A stretch of DNA of 64,000 bases from Rhododendron vialii. Its lineage: Eukaryota; Streptophyta; Magnoliopsida; Ericales; Ericaceae. The notes under the pieces were generated by a model. It did not search any database, was not told the DNA's origin, and saw only the letters and a list, made by a program, of their open reading frames with translations. The translations under genes were made by a program, and so were the position numbers. The stretch spans positions 31,384,501-31,448,500 of the forward strand of contig NC_080567.1 in NCBI RefSeq assembly GCF_030253575.1, written 5' to 3'. Shown in pieces: positions 36,801 to 49,149 of this stretch (within the stretch, counting starts at the first letter, position 1; the number at the start of each line of letters is the position of its first letter).

Positions 36801-39800
36801 GAAGATTAGCACAAACAATTATTTTCTCCATCTAAAGAAATTCAGCACAGTAACAAAATAACAAGTTAAACTGCCATGTCACTGAAAAAGAACAAAGCCA
36901 AGACTCACATACCTTTGAACCCAATCAACTGTCCCAACAGATACCTTTTTATTCTCAATAGTTGCTAAAGCACCAGATCCAGGTTCCTCCATGAATGTTC
37001 CATCAACCACCTGCAAATTGAATTTCCTTCGAAAGTTTACCACATGCAAGTAGGGAAAATTTGACATTGTGAAACTTACGGGTTTTACAAGGCACTAAGG
37101 CCTATAAATGACCTCTTCAAGAAAACAAAATTAGGTCCTGAAGAATGGAAAAAGCTGAAAAGCTTTGGAAGAGCTCTTGCTCTGTTTCTTCTTATTCTTC
37201 TTCTTGTTTCCCCTCTTTCCCTATGATATATCACCGCTCTATTACTCACCAATTATAAAACTGAAAATAAGATCTCAGCTCTCTATCTCATCTCCTTTTT
37301 ATTTCCACTCTTTCCCTCATTTCTCCAAATGGTTGTCTGCTTCTCTTTTCCTTCACATCTCTTCTCCTCTTATTCGCTTGCCAGATGTCTCACCTCTTCT
37401 CCCTTCAATAATTTATCTAAGAACCAGCATATCATTCTAAGTCATTACTTGCCAAAAGGTTTCAAGAAACTACCATGACTCCAAGTGACTGAGGTGTGCA
37501 AGTGGAGTTTTCAACTTATCTTCCCTTATTTGCGATAGCAGTGGGGAACGGTGTTTTAGTATCCAATACTAGGAGGCTTGAAGGCATTGAGGTGGTGTAC
37601 GATGGGAAGGTTGTGGAGGTAGACTCTCCAGTGGTCAGAGCATTTACAAATGCAATAGAATCAACAGTCAGCGCTTTCATTTGTACAATACATACCAAAT
37701 AAAATATTCCTGAGAAATGACCATGCTGAAACGAAGACAGCAGTCAAGCCTGAGAATGTACCTTCACGTTCTTACAGTTAGCAGCCCGGGCGGCTTCCAC
37801 AATTGCTTTCCCAATTGGATGAATAGTATTTGATTCAACTCCAGCTGCCAACTTTAGAACCTCCTCTTCCGACAATCTACAATTGGACATTGTCGGCAGG
37901 AAACCATCTCAATGTCAAAACTGGATATTGATGCACATTAAATTAACTGAAACAGGTCAACTTTTAACATAGTACATTAGTGACTGAATCCACATGGATA
38001 GCTCAATGATTATATAAATGAGCGATGCTTTAAACTGAAGGCTTTGGAATATAAATTTCTAAATAGAAACTGGGTATAAAAGAGAAAAGAAGGATTGGAG
38101 CAAGAACATATTTATAGAGCCAATAATATAACCATCCAGTTTCCGAAAAGACAAGATCACAAGATTGGGTTCTGTAGGCACCAGATTGGTTTCCACTTCA
38201 ATTTGGCACAAGGGATAAATCAATTATGTTAATTTTTATCTTACTCCAGTGGTGGAACACATTTCACAGAAAGAAATCTTACAATAATATTAAATATGAT
38301 TGGTAAAATATGCTCAGTGGAAACGATATAAGTTATTCCAGAAAACTGTTAAGATTTAACATAACAGAAACTAACAGCAATCTAAATATTAGCAACCAGG
38401 AAACTCTTTACTAAATTACCGGAGGGGGAACTCGCATGCCAGAAAACTCGTTTCCGGAGCAAAAGACATGATATTTTTATTGATCCTATTATAAATATCC
38501 TACCCAATCTTATGTCGCCTAGGCTTTCTTAGTTCCCCAAATTTCTCGACCACATTTCAGATTTCACGCTTATCAACTATGGGCTTAGTCCAACTTTTAA
38601 CATAGTTTTTCATTAAATTAACAAAATAACAATTATGTGTCTACTCAACTGTGCATTTTCACTGCCACATGCCCGGGTAACAACCTTTGTCACAACAGGT
38701 CTGCCAATTGTCAATGTCCCTGTTTTGTCAAATACTACAGTATCCACCATTGCAAATTTCTCCAAGACATTTCCACCACGCAAAAGCAGACCCCTTGTAG
38801 CCCCTAGTGAAGTTCCAACCTGTAAATTTGCTAGATCAATTACTGGTGTTCAAGTACAAGGCAAAAGGCATATAAACTATATCAATGGTTTCACACAATT
38901 AAGATTTTTGTTCACGAAGACGTACCAGCACAGCAGTAGGTGTTGCTAGGCCAAGTGCGCATGGACAAGCGACAACCTGCATCCAGAAACCATAGCTTAA
39001 CAACTGCTAAGCAAAATGTTGGCATGGCTTAAAAGGACACAACAGAAGCATAATGATAAGCAAGCTAACAAACGAGAAATATTTTGCGTTGGTTGTCTCA
39101 CAAGCTTTTTCGGAACCCGAAATGTGGAGGGTGTTGGATATTTCTAGGTTTGTTCAAAAGCAATAAGACCGATGGATTGCTGCTGATTTCAAAACTGAAG
39201 GGCAGGTTTGTGGAGGTTTTGGTTTGGGCGGCAGAAGAGAGACAAGGATTCCTCAAAATGAATTTGGGGAGAGTTGGAATGGAGTTGCTTGGGTATTGAC
39301 GCATTTTGATCCAGAGTAAGATGAAGGAGTTGCTTTAGGCGCTGGGGATCGTGGATAAAGTTGTGTTGGCAGGCCAGAGGAGAGTTCCGTTGGTACATTG
39401 CATTTGGAAGGGGCAGAAAAGGGAGTCTTGCAGGAAAACCTGGTCAAACTTTTCAAGGGGTGACCTTATTTTCAATTGGCAACGAATTGTTTGCAGATGC
39501 ATTGCAGTATCTATGCTGTTGTTTCGAGGGAAATATTTGGTCATTCCCAATTCCAAGGGTTTCGGCAGTGGCTGATGAGCATCGAGGTAGTGGTGGGTTT
39601 CAGCTGGAGTCAAAGACCGAGAGGAGAGCTCACTGGGGCTTTTTTCTATTTCATCCTTCATTCTTCCATTGAAGATGCGAGAATTTTGGAAGAAAAAGGT
39701 TGGATATTTTAGGTCAGCAAGTTTTCCAAGATTGTTGGTTGTGGATCATTGTTGCTTAAAGTAAGGGGCTGGTTCGAGAGAGGTATGGGCTAGTGCTATG

Positions 39801-42800
39801 GGTGTTCCCCTTCACTTAGGGAACTCAGGACTCCAGAGTTTTTCATGCCTATTGTCATGAGTGGAGGCTACATTAAGCTAGATGACAAGACGGCATGTGT
39901 TTACAAAGAAGAAGCTCCCATCACCGACTTGTATAAACTTCCATAAGTGGAAACAGAAGCCCACAATTTTCATGTAATATATTGCCTGATTATCATACCA
40001 GAACACTGCAGGACAGCTGTAGCGCCAATGAAACTGGACTTCCTTGAAGACAACCTGGTAGAACTTGAGGACCAAAAAGGTTCCAGAACAAAAAAGTGGC
40101 AGCAGAGAGTGCCATGACTCCATAAGTGAAGTGCCCAGCCACCTAGTACAGGAGGCAATGTCATTAAAAGGGTCCTGAACATTTCAGAAACAGTAAATGA
40201 CACTTATCATGACTTTCGCTGCACACAAAGGAGGAACCTGATTTCTCAAAAACTTCTTATTTTGATTCTGTTTGGTCAGACTAAGATTACACAGAAACCT
40301 TTTATACAAATCAGGCAAAGTATTGAGGATATAAGTTTGACTTTCTGTTGAACTTTTGGGTGTGAGCCACAATATAAGCAGAGCAACACAAAAGGATATC
40401 TTTAGGATAACCTCCCCTAAGCTAAGCTTCAAAATACGATCACCGGTAAAATAGATAAATTAACAAATCAATTTCAATTAAGGAAATAGGGTTTCAAAAA
40501 CTTCAGAGAGAATATAATGAGGCAAATGTACTCTAAATCAGCTCTCCCGCCCTTTCTTCCCTTCTCCACTGTGGTATTTCCTTGTACACAATTCTTTACA
40601 AGAACAACTTAATGCAACAAGATAAATTCAGGCTCAAATCTAAAATTTCCATGCCATATATAGAGCTTTTCTGGATTAAGGGTAGTGGCAACTCTCTAGA
40701 TTAAAAAAGGTGACTGACTAGGTGTTGAGGTCAGAAATTCAACAAAAGTTTCACTCAAGTTATCAAAATCTTAAATCTTCACTCTCTAATGAATAAAAAG
40801 ATTACATATGCATATATAGGTTGATGGTCCCTAGGTGTGCTCAAAATTCGCCCCTTGTTCTATTTATTTTCCCAATGTTCTATATCGAAGCAATCACAAG
40901 CAAGGTTGTCAAATCATGAATCGAATCGAGAATCAAATTGACCCTTTACCGAATCGTGAATTGAATCGAATCGTGAATCATAAAAATTCAGTTCAATTTT
41001 TGAAAATACATTGGAAATTGTATCTACGCACCTACATAATAAACATACATCGTAACATTCAAAAATCTAAGTTTAAATTTATATTAAAGTTTTTCCCCTA
41101 TAACTAATGGATGATCACATGGTCTAATAGGAAAAACACTTGTACATAATAGGAAAATAAATAGTATAGTAAAATGGATATGTGCATATAGATGTTAAAC
41201 ATTCATTCTAAAAATGAAAGCTTGGCCTCAACGCAATAAAAGTTTGTAGCTTGGTAGGTACGAAACTAAACTAGCTTGTATGACAACATATGTGGGTCGG
41301 TTCGAGGCTCTTAGCCTTGTACATGATTTAAAAAAGATCGATTTGTGAGACAACGCATCCATATAGATATCATCCTCAACAATATTCAAAGTTGAGCACA
41401 TCTATTGACTCATATCATAACAGGATATGAAAACTTACCAAAATAAAATACATAACTCATCAATGTAAGGCATGTTAGTCGTAAAGAACTTTAGAGTGAG
41501 TATTTAAAATTTAATAAGAATGAGGAAAAAGGGGTTAACATGCTCCGAATCAAAATAAATACCAATATTAACAAATTTTGCAAATGTGGTTTCATATTCG
41601 TCAAAAGCAACATTTATGATAAACCATGATACACCTATAGATTCGTATCGTTTTTGCATGAATCGTGAATCGTACGATTCACCACCGATTCTATATAAAC
41701 CTTGATTCACCTATAGATTCGTATCGTTTTTGCGTGAATCGTGAATCGAATCGAGAATCGTATCATGAATTGTACGATTTTGACAACCATGATCATGAGT
41801 AGCTTATAGTCCTATTTGGGTTGACAGGTTTTTGGTGGCTGACATAGTTGAACTTACAGTTTATAGGGATGACCCAATTTTGGTAAGAAGAAATTACAAT
41901 GAGAAGAAAGGCTATCGACGCAACCTTTATTTCACCAAAGTAACTTCTTTTAAAAAATAAATTAATATAATAAACAACAAGGTAAACACATAAAAATTAA
42001 CTACCTTTCATTAATAAGCCTCTATAAAAAGAAAAACTCTGAAATGAGAGACCAGTGTAATTTACTAATTTACCAGGTCACATGCATGATAAAGAAGTGA
42101 TCAATCTAAGTCCCCCTTCCCTTTTCATCAGTAAAACAATAGGCAACTGGTAATAATTAATAATGACAACAATAAAAGGACCTTATCAGCCAAACGCTGT
42201 ACAGGAGCTTCTCTACTCTGAGCTTCTTCGACCAAGCGAACAATGTCACCCATGGAAGTCTCGCCACCTGGTCTTTGTACTTCAACAGTGAGCATCCCAT
42301 TAAGGTTTATAGTTCCTGCTGCAACTTCAGCCTAGATAGACATGCAGTACTATAGTAAGACCAATTGGAAAAAGTAAAACCATGCAATAAGAAACAGTTT
42401 CCTGATATTAGATCTGTAACTAAGCAGTAAACCAAATTTGATAGTTTAGTTGTTGTTACCCCTGGTAGTTTGGTCACAGGCAGAGGCTCCCCCGTAAAAC
42501 TTGACTCATCAATTGCACTTCTACCAGCTCTAACAATTCCATCAGCTGGAACACGGTCCTAAGTAATAGAAGAACAAGTGTCAGGCAATCTATATACTAT
42601 CCCATACTGTGTACCGGATTCCATGTCATTGCAAAGTATTTCAAACCACAGACAGGGAAGAATTAGCAACCACTAGAACCTTTCCGTTGCACCCTAAATG
42701 CCAGCAGAACAAAAGCCTATGGCACGAAAGGTTCAAGATAACTACAAATTCAACCTTCAATGCAAAGCCGAAGCTCAGAACAATATAAACTGTTGGAGAC

Positions 42801-45800
42801 TTCAGAAAAGAGGAACGAAAAAGGAAGGCCAGGATGAGGTAAAAAAAGGACAAATAGAGTCAACTTTACTCACTCCAGGCAGTATAACAATTTGATCTCC
42901 AATGGAGAGACTGTTACAAGGAACTTCAACAGTTGAGCTAAACTCTTCTGAATCACCCTTGACCACAAGACGAGCTTTAGATGGTAAAATACTTAACAAG
43001 CCTGTCATGTCACTGGTGGCTTTAATTTTAGCCCTCTGCTCAAGATTCCTCCCCAGCAAGACAAATGCTATCAACATGATGGGCTCCTCAAAAAATGATT
43101 TCCAGCCCTGCAAGACAAACAAATAGATCAACATCACATGTAGTGTCCCAAATGTCACAGTAACAAATGACTTTTATGTCAAATATTACCAATTGAACTC
43201 AAGGAAAAAAAATGAACTCAAGAATATGCATGATTATCAAGCACTGAAGAGTATTAACTAGAACAGTATTCTATAACACAGAGTCTCTAATTTGTATTGA
43301 TAATTGCGTTTCTAGTACATCTCTCGTATGGCCCAACTTCCCAAGAACACTACACCAAGTTCATAAGAACTTAAATTCAAGATAAGCAACACAAGCTCGT
43401 GAGTCAACAGATGCCAACTTTATCTGGACAACCTCTGTTATTACCAAGGCATATACTTTTCCTGATTATGCCGCATAAGCTGCCTTTTCTTCATCATGTA
43501 ATCTGTTGCACTTACAACCTCATGCCCGTCCATTGACAGCAGCGGATCTAATATCATGGTGCTCCAGAAAATCTTTTGTAAAACCTCTATGAAGGAACAA
43601 AGGGCTAACAACCTTTTTATTCCTACTTTTTCCTGTCATCTACTCCTTCTTTCTATCGTAATTCCCTGAACATCCATGACAACTAAGTTCACTAACTATC
43701 AAAGTATAATCGTAAAAGCTCCATGAATGTAACTAAAGCAATATGCTCAAAATTTCGCATAATCAAACATCTAATTATGTTTGAATCACCATACCAAAGG
43801 TAGGTCACATAAGTAATACCAAAGGGAGACTAGTATTGGTTCTTTCTTTCTGTAGTTTAAAGGATGCAATGGCACTTTAATCATCCAGCCACTGCTTCAG
43901 AAGGCCGCATATATCTTCAAAATGAGTGTGAGGTTGAGATTAAGATCTCTGCTACTATAGGAGCCTTTTGCGATCTACAACTTGAAATTTTCAAAGTCAC
44001 CTTTCATGAATTGAATATCTCAACATTTTGACTGACAAGAGCACCTTCAATTTCTATCTTGTTATGTAATACAACAGCTGGCATATGTGTGATAACCAGA
44101 ATAATGTCATGGCACTAAAAAGATGGTTATAATTACCAGTTACCAGAGTCATACCAGTTGGGGAATTAAGGCAGCTAATGAGCTGACTGCAAAAGATGAT
44201 AAAGCACCAAGACCAACTAAGGTATTCATGTTTGGACCTCCCCTAATAAGGCTTTTCAGACCATCAGTAATGAGTTGTCGTCCAGGACCAAGCAATGTTA
44301 GCAATGATAAAGAAAGATGGAATCCTGTTGAATGGAAGGCGTGAATCCATGAAGCATTCGCTCCAAATAGATGAGAGACATGGCCAAGGAGGCATACAGC
44401 ACATAAAGCCCAAGAGACAGCAAGCCCACGACCTTTAAAACAACTGAGGAATTAGTACCACTACATAAGCAAAAGGTGTAATCGGCACATTGTCTCACAA
44501 ATGTTTGGATGCTATAGCCAAAGCCCCAAACATTTATGCGAAAATGAGAATAAACATTTTCAATATCGAGTAAACAAGTGAAATGAGATGGTTACCACTT
44601 TCTTTCAACTGCTTACGCTTTTCATCCATCTTCCTTTCAAATACTTCCAAGAAGTTATCATTCCCAGAATCTGTAAACAAGCAAAGACAACTGTTTTTAA
44701 GAGGTCAAACAAGTAAGAGACCTTAAATTCCCAAACAACATAAAGAAGTAAAAGCGTAATAGTTACACTCCAATCAGGATTAAAGCTTTACCTTTCCATA
44801 GAATTACAGTATCTCCAGAAATGGATTGACAGGTGGAAGTTTAAGGAAGCTGAAGACATTTTAAAAGAAAAAATAGCTACCAAACTGTACAGAACTTGTT
44901 TCCTATGTATGCTCATGCAATGTGATCTTCAAGATACATGAGCATACACAGGCAGATTATATTCTTGCAATTGAAACTCACAAAAACTTTGGATAGATCC
45001 TGTTGTACAAAGTGATTGATCAGCAGAGAAAGGCCGTGCTCCATTATGGTTTGTACAAATTGCCAGAAAAATGATAATAAACCGAATACTGTTTCTCAAG
45101 ATTGGGAGATAGTAACAAGAAAAGATAAAACCAAAAAATCATATGAGAGCTGTTCACTAATACACAAAGTTTCTTACAGTCAACTATCAATACACATTGA
45201 AATCTGCCATACAAAACTACTTGAAGAATGGACATCCACAATATGACCAATGATAGCGAACAAATTGCTCGAGTTCAGATCATGGAATGGTAAATCCAAA
45301 ATAAATGTTATCCATGGGCACGGAAATGCTTCCCTCCAACAAATCCACCACTAGTGGCCGAAGCAACTGACCTACTGATGCAAAGAGGTACTTCATTAAC
45401 TTTATTTTTGAACCTATCCTTTCACATCTGATCTGACATAGTGGAAACAGAATTCATAAGCAGCAGAACAAGTCCCTGAAATAAAAACCCAATGTCACAG
45501 GACATACCATTATTGACTGGTTGATCTTACAAGAAATCCTTTTTCACTTCTATGATGGAATATCTCCTTCAATAGCTCCCTGACCTGCCAATTACCCACC
45601 AAGCTACAAGTAAGTTATGTGAAAGCCTGAATGAATCGTGATATCTACTCTGTTCTAGAATCTAGGGGAGGTTATTTAATGACCACAGATTGATACATAA
45701 TCCCCCTTTTTGAGACAAGGATATGACTTGTCTTAATTCTCATCTACAGCGCATAGGTCTTCTACATCCTCTATTGCTTTGTTACAGTGATAGAATGACT

Positions 45801-47522
45801 CATTTTTAGTTGTTAAGTTTGTACACTGATGTATTTAAAACAAAGAGTACAAAGAAAGAAGAACACGGCCAAGTAGTTAACTCCTTGCTATTCTAACCGA
45901 GAAACCTGGATCATATCAAGGCCACCTTAGACCTTCAACCAAAGGCCCCAATAATTGAAGGCCAAACCCACCATGTATGAATGTAAGGCAACCATTATGC
46001 TCCATCATACACCGTATGCCTACCATTTCTACTCTACTAGGCTCGCTAGTTGAGATCCTCAAATAGGGGAACATCCAGAGGGACTCGACCAGAATGTCTA
46101 TTCTATTGCCCTTTCCATCTAGAAACAAAAGATGTGCATTCTAACTTACGATTCAGTTACTCTCAACAGGTTAGATAAACAAGATATCAAACATTGATAG
46201 CAATCCCAACAAGACTACCAACTCATCACCACCTGGGGTGAATTTACAGTGACAAGGTCAGGAGAGCAGATTGTGGAAGGAATCTTGTAAGTCAACCATC
46301 TATAGACCAAATGCTATATCTTCATACTTGCAGAACAACAGAGGAATCAAACTCCTACTTATGGACTCCCCCAATATATTAACCGCGTCTAACTCTAACT
46401 TATGGACTCCCACAAAATACCCTTTTGCCAAGAAATAAAAACATGTTCTGTAGAACTTGATAGCGTATAAACATTCCTCCACTTAGAGGAACTCACCTAG
46501 TCTTCTCGTAGCAAAGTGATTAGACATTAGAGTCCCAAAACTTAGAAAATACATTAATAATCATCTTTAACATTATCATGATGCATTCCAGACATTCAGT
46601 GGCAATTTTAGTCTTTGCTTTCCACTATGATTAGAAAAAAGGATAAATCCAATCTCGGAAATCGATAAGTATTTTAGGTAAATGATGATGACAACCATTT
46701 GTGACATCCAATAACTATGGTATGCAGCTTGGGCACTCAAAAATATTACACCTAAAAGTTGCTCACCTCGAAGATTTGACTTAAACCCACAACTCGTCAA
46801 CTGCTTTGCAAGGGTCTCTCCTATGCACTTTTGCCAGTTTGGTACAACCTTGGCCTCAGATACAGGCCATACAATTGCTGTCTCCGTAGCAAGATTAACA
46901 CTAGCAGAAGAAACTTGTGGCTGCCAAAACAAAACAGAGGACTCTAGTGAGCTGCAGATTATATCTAACAGTGAAGCATATTCCACAAACCACAAGGCTG
47001 AATCCATTGTAAATTATAGAGGGTTTGTCATATGGTATAGGCAAAAGCAATGGAATCAAGCTTCACAAGAATTTGTTTTGTGCTAATGAAGGTTTCATCA
47101 ATGTCCTATAAATTCTAAACAAGTATCAAAATGTCGTAAACGCTTCCCATATGATATGGGAAGAGATCAGTTACCATCTTTCCTGAAGGTTTTACCTTGG
47201 TTTGGTCTTAAAACTTTCAAACTTCAACAAAGCCAAACTACAATGAAATGGTGAATGTTAAGCAGGTGGCAAAAAGATTTAGCCTTTATCTAATTTTCTG
47301 ATACCTGTTTCCATCTTTTGTCGAGTCTAGATTTTAAATCGTGTCATTCTGTTTGAATATGCACTTTCCAACCTTTAGCTTTCATATATAGAGGAATTTT
47401 TCATCCATCCAACAGAGAATACAAAATAGTAGAACATGGACGGACAACATCACATATCCTGTACTCGCCTGGCTTTCCAAAATTCTCTTCACACTTGCTG
47501 CACATCCCCCGCATGTCATACC

Positions 47523-47575
<53 letters not shown>

Positions 47576-48419
47576 AGCAACAAACTATTACAGCACGAAA
47601 AAAACATTTCAGAGAGAAACACACAGAATACCAGGGCTGTAAACTAGCTGAGCCGGCTCATTCAAACTTAGAGATCAGTTCGTTTAGTATAAAGGTATTC
47701 TGTATTCAAGCTCGTTTCCTTTACTAAATAAGCCTATGTAAACAAGCCGAGCCGCTACAAATAAGCTGAGTCACAACTTCTTTTTTTTATAGGAAAAAAA
47801 ATTCCATTCATCATCAACTCAGCTCGATTACTAATGAGCTTAAAACGCTCAAGCTCGGGCGTAAACGAGCTCGAGACTTGAGTTGCATGCAAACAGCTTG
47901 GTTCATTTTCAGCCCTATAATAAGTTAATAACCAAAGACATCCTAGAAATGAAGCTCAAAAATGCTTACTCCGACGTCAAGAATTATCACATCAGGCGAC
48001 AAAGCCGACACCTCTTCAGCCCCCACCGCAACCGAGTCCGGCTTTCCTTCCCGGCCGTCCGACGCCCCATCGCCGCCGCCTCCGCCACTTCCTCCAATCC
48101 CTCCCCCGCCGCCGCCGCCGCCGCCAGCGGAGGACTCAAACGAAGCAGCAGAACTCGCAACGCAATCCAAGCGAGACAAACGCCTGAGCGAATTCGACGA
48201 ACAAGAGACCGCATTAAACGCCCTGGATCTTTGAAACTCGCTGGTCAAGAGTCGTGCGAGTCCGAGAGAAACGAGTTGGCTCCGGAGGCGTTGGGGAGCG
48301 GGGCGAGTCGCCGAGAAGTGGCGGTGGAGTCGGTAGAGGAAGAAGGGGTTGGGCGTGGGAGTTAGGGTTTTCGACATTGTTAAGAGCGTTGATGTTGTAG
48401 CAGAAAAGGTCGATTCCAT
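32734..48419 (-). CDS. PAA1: PAA1/HMA6 chloroplast Cu(I)-transporting P1B ATPase
   Basis: It pumps Cu+ across the chloroplast envelope to supply plastocyanin and Cu/Zn-SOD. Seventeen exons (minus): 48419-47970, 47522-47469, 46920-46767, 44670-44596, 44432-44155, 43107-42874, 42558-42460, 42331-42182, 40142-39999, 38976-38926, 38819-38645, 37907-37762, 37010-36913, 35178-34938, 34343-34140, 33565-33485, 32985-32734. Total 961 aa (Arabidopsis ~949). Residues ~1-100 are a Ser/Arg-rich transit peptide, followed by a poly-Gly stretch. The metal-binding domain has GMTCGGC (Cys154, Cys157). Then come [10 protein letters not shown], the TGE motif (SSFTGEPLP), CPC at 550-552, DKTGT with the phosphorylated Asp near 594, HP (NTIHPIGK), GDGIND at 811-816 and [19 protein letters not shown]. 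Intron 2 has a GC donor at 47468. The junction of exons 11 and 12 (38645/37907) is the least certain, chosen because it keeps phase. Several introns carry repeats. Confidence 0.93.
36071..36758 (-). mobile_element. 5'-truncated RTE-type LINE fragment in a PAA1 intron
   Basis: This lies in the intron between exons 13 and 14 (35179-36912), in the same sense as PAA1. The minus-strand frame 36742-36332 encodes the C-terminal RT region ([57 protein letters not shown]). The 3' tail contains the phrase complementary to CCAAACCGAGCCTTGTGTCC and ATTGGGGTCGGCTGC. It is closely related to the shorter copy at 15104-15562. Small deletions relative to that copy are visible, so it is an inactive remnant. 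Confidence 0.85.
39080..39860 (+). mobile_element. Possible retroelement-derived coding remnant in a PAA1 intron
   Basis: Within the intron 38977-39998, antisense to PAA1, broken plus-strand frames give phrases such as [20 protein letters not shown] and [11 protein letters not shown]. These resemble the N-terminal (DUF4283-neighbouring) part of plant retroelement polyproteins. It is a broken fossil with several interruptions; no terminal repeats were found. Low confidence. Confidence 0.3.
40904..41787. mobile_element. Inverted-repeat element (GGTTGTCAAA ends) in a PAA1 intron
   Basis: The left end GGTTGTCAAATCATGAATCG and the right end TCGTACAATT...TTTGACAACC (read as complement GGTTGTCAAAATCG) are inverted copies rich in GAATCG. 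Near the right end an internal direct duplication of about 76 bp repeats CACCTATAGATTCGTATCGT (about 41629 and 41708). No matching target duplication was seen, so exact limits are uncertain. It lies in the intron between exons 8 and 9. Confidence 0.6.
43108..44154. other. PAA1 intron 5, no internal feature
   Basis: This is an ordinary AT-rich intron. Nothing further was recognised in it. Confidence 0.6.
44671..46766 (-). other. PAA1 intron 3 with an in-frame extension
   Basis: This 2.1-kb intron follows the metal-binding exons. Reading on from exon 3 without splicing stays open for 63 codons and stops at 46578-46576 (residues begin [16 protein letters not shown] and end LPLNVWNAS). Retention would give a protein of about 282 aa with the transit peptide and the CxxC domain but no ATPase. 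No AATAAA was seen close downstream of that stop on the minus strand; a minus-strand AATAAA-like site lies near 45400. Confidence 0.5.
47525..47571 (-). repeat. (CT)n microsatellite at the PAA1 intron-1 acceptor
   Basis: In gene sense this is an uninterrupted (CT)n of about 23 repeats that runs straight into the acceptor CAG in front of exon 2 (47522). It therefore forms the whole polypyrimidine tract for the exon that encodes GMTCGGC. Confidence 0.9.
47635..47925. mobile_element. Foldback element (AGGGCTG ends) in PAA1 intron 1
   Basis: AGGGCTGTAAACTAGCTGAG at the left and TTCATTTTCAGCCCT at the right give short inverted ends. The interior repeats GAGCCG/AGCTCG motifs on both sides, a subterminal pattern known from hAT-type elements. 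The target duplication is not clear. Confidence 0.5.
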
Positions 48420-49149
48420 TGGAAACTACGGCTTCGATGAGAGAGATGGTGAATTGAAATCAGAATCTCTCTCTTTTATCGCTTTCTCTATCTTTCTGGT
48501 TTTCCCAGGCCTCTCGATTCTCAGCCGTTTTTGGTTTGACTGAGCGGGAGCGTAACTGAATTGGGAAGCGCTTCTAAATACACATCCAGTTGTTCTCTCC
48601 ACGCCCAACAAAAGTCCAAAAGGATTGGCCCGATTGGGTTTCCTGTAGTGCACAGTCGCACTGTAACCGTATGGCCATACATTCTGGCACGAACGACTTA
48701 GTTTTAATTCGAGCTCTTATTAATTTGAATTGTTTGTTATTCGGATAAAAATTCGAACCGTCCAAACTAAAAGCAGTTTTTTTCGACTCTACCCGAACAA
48801 AATCGACTTGGCCCAACTTATGCAGCTGTAATTAGGTATTGTGAGGTTGTGTGTATAGTTTTCAATGAAGAAAAAATACCACGGGTGGAAGTTCAAGTGG
48901 ACAAGGCAACCATGTTAAACCCTCCCCGAGTTCTAGTCAACATAGTATCAGATAGTTAGGTTGTAGGGGCCTCGTGTCCACTTGTATTTCGGTGAAGTTT
49001 TGGTGACAAATCCCGCAAAGTGATGATGAACTAAATATTTTCTCTGGACAAGTCAATTATGGCTCAAACTCGGGCATTTCAAATCTGGTTGATTCTCCTA
49101 TGGTGATGCCCAAAAAAGATCAACTATGTGGGTTGCCGCACACCTTTTT
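48420..49149. other. PAA1 upstream region
   Basis: This should include the PAA1 promoter and 5' UTR. No TATA box or known copper-response element could be assigned with confidence. Confidence 0.5.
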
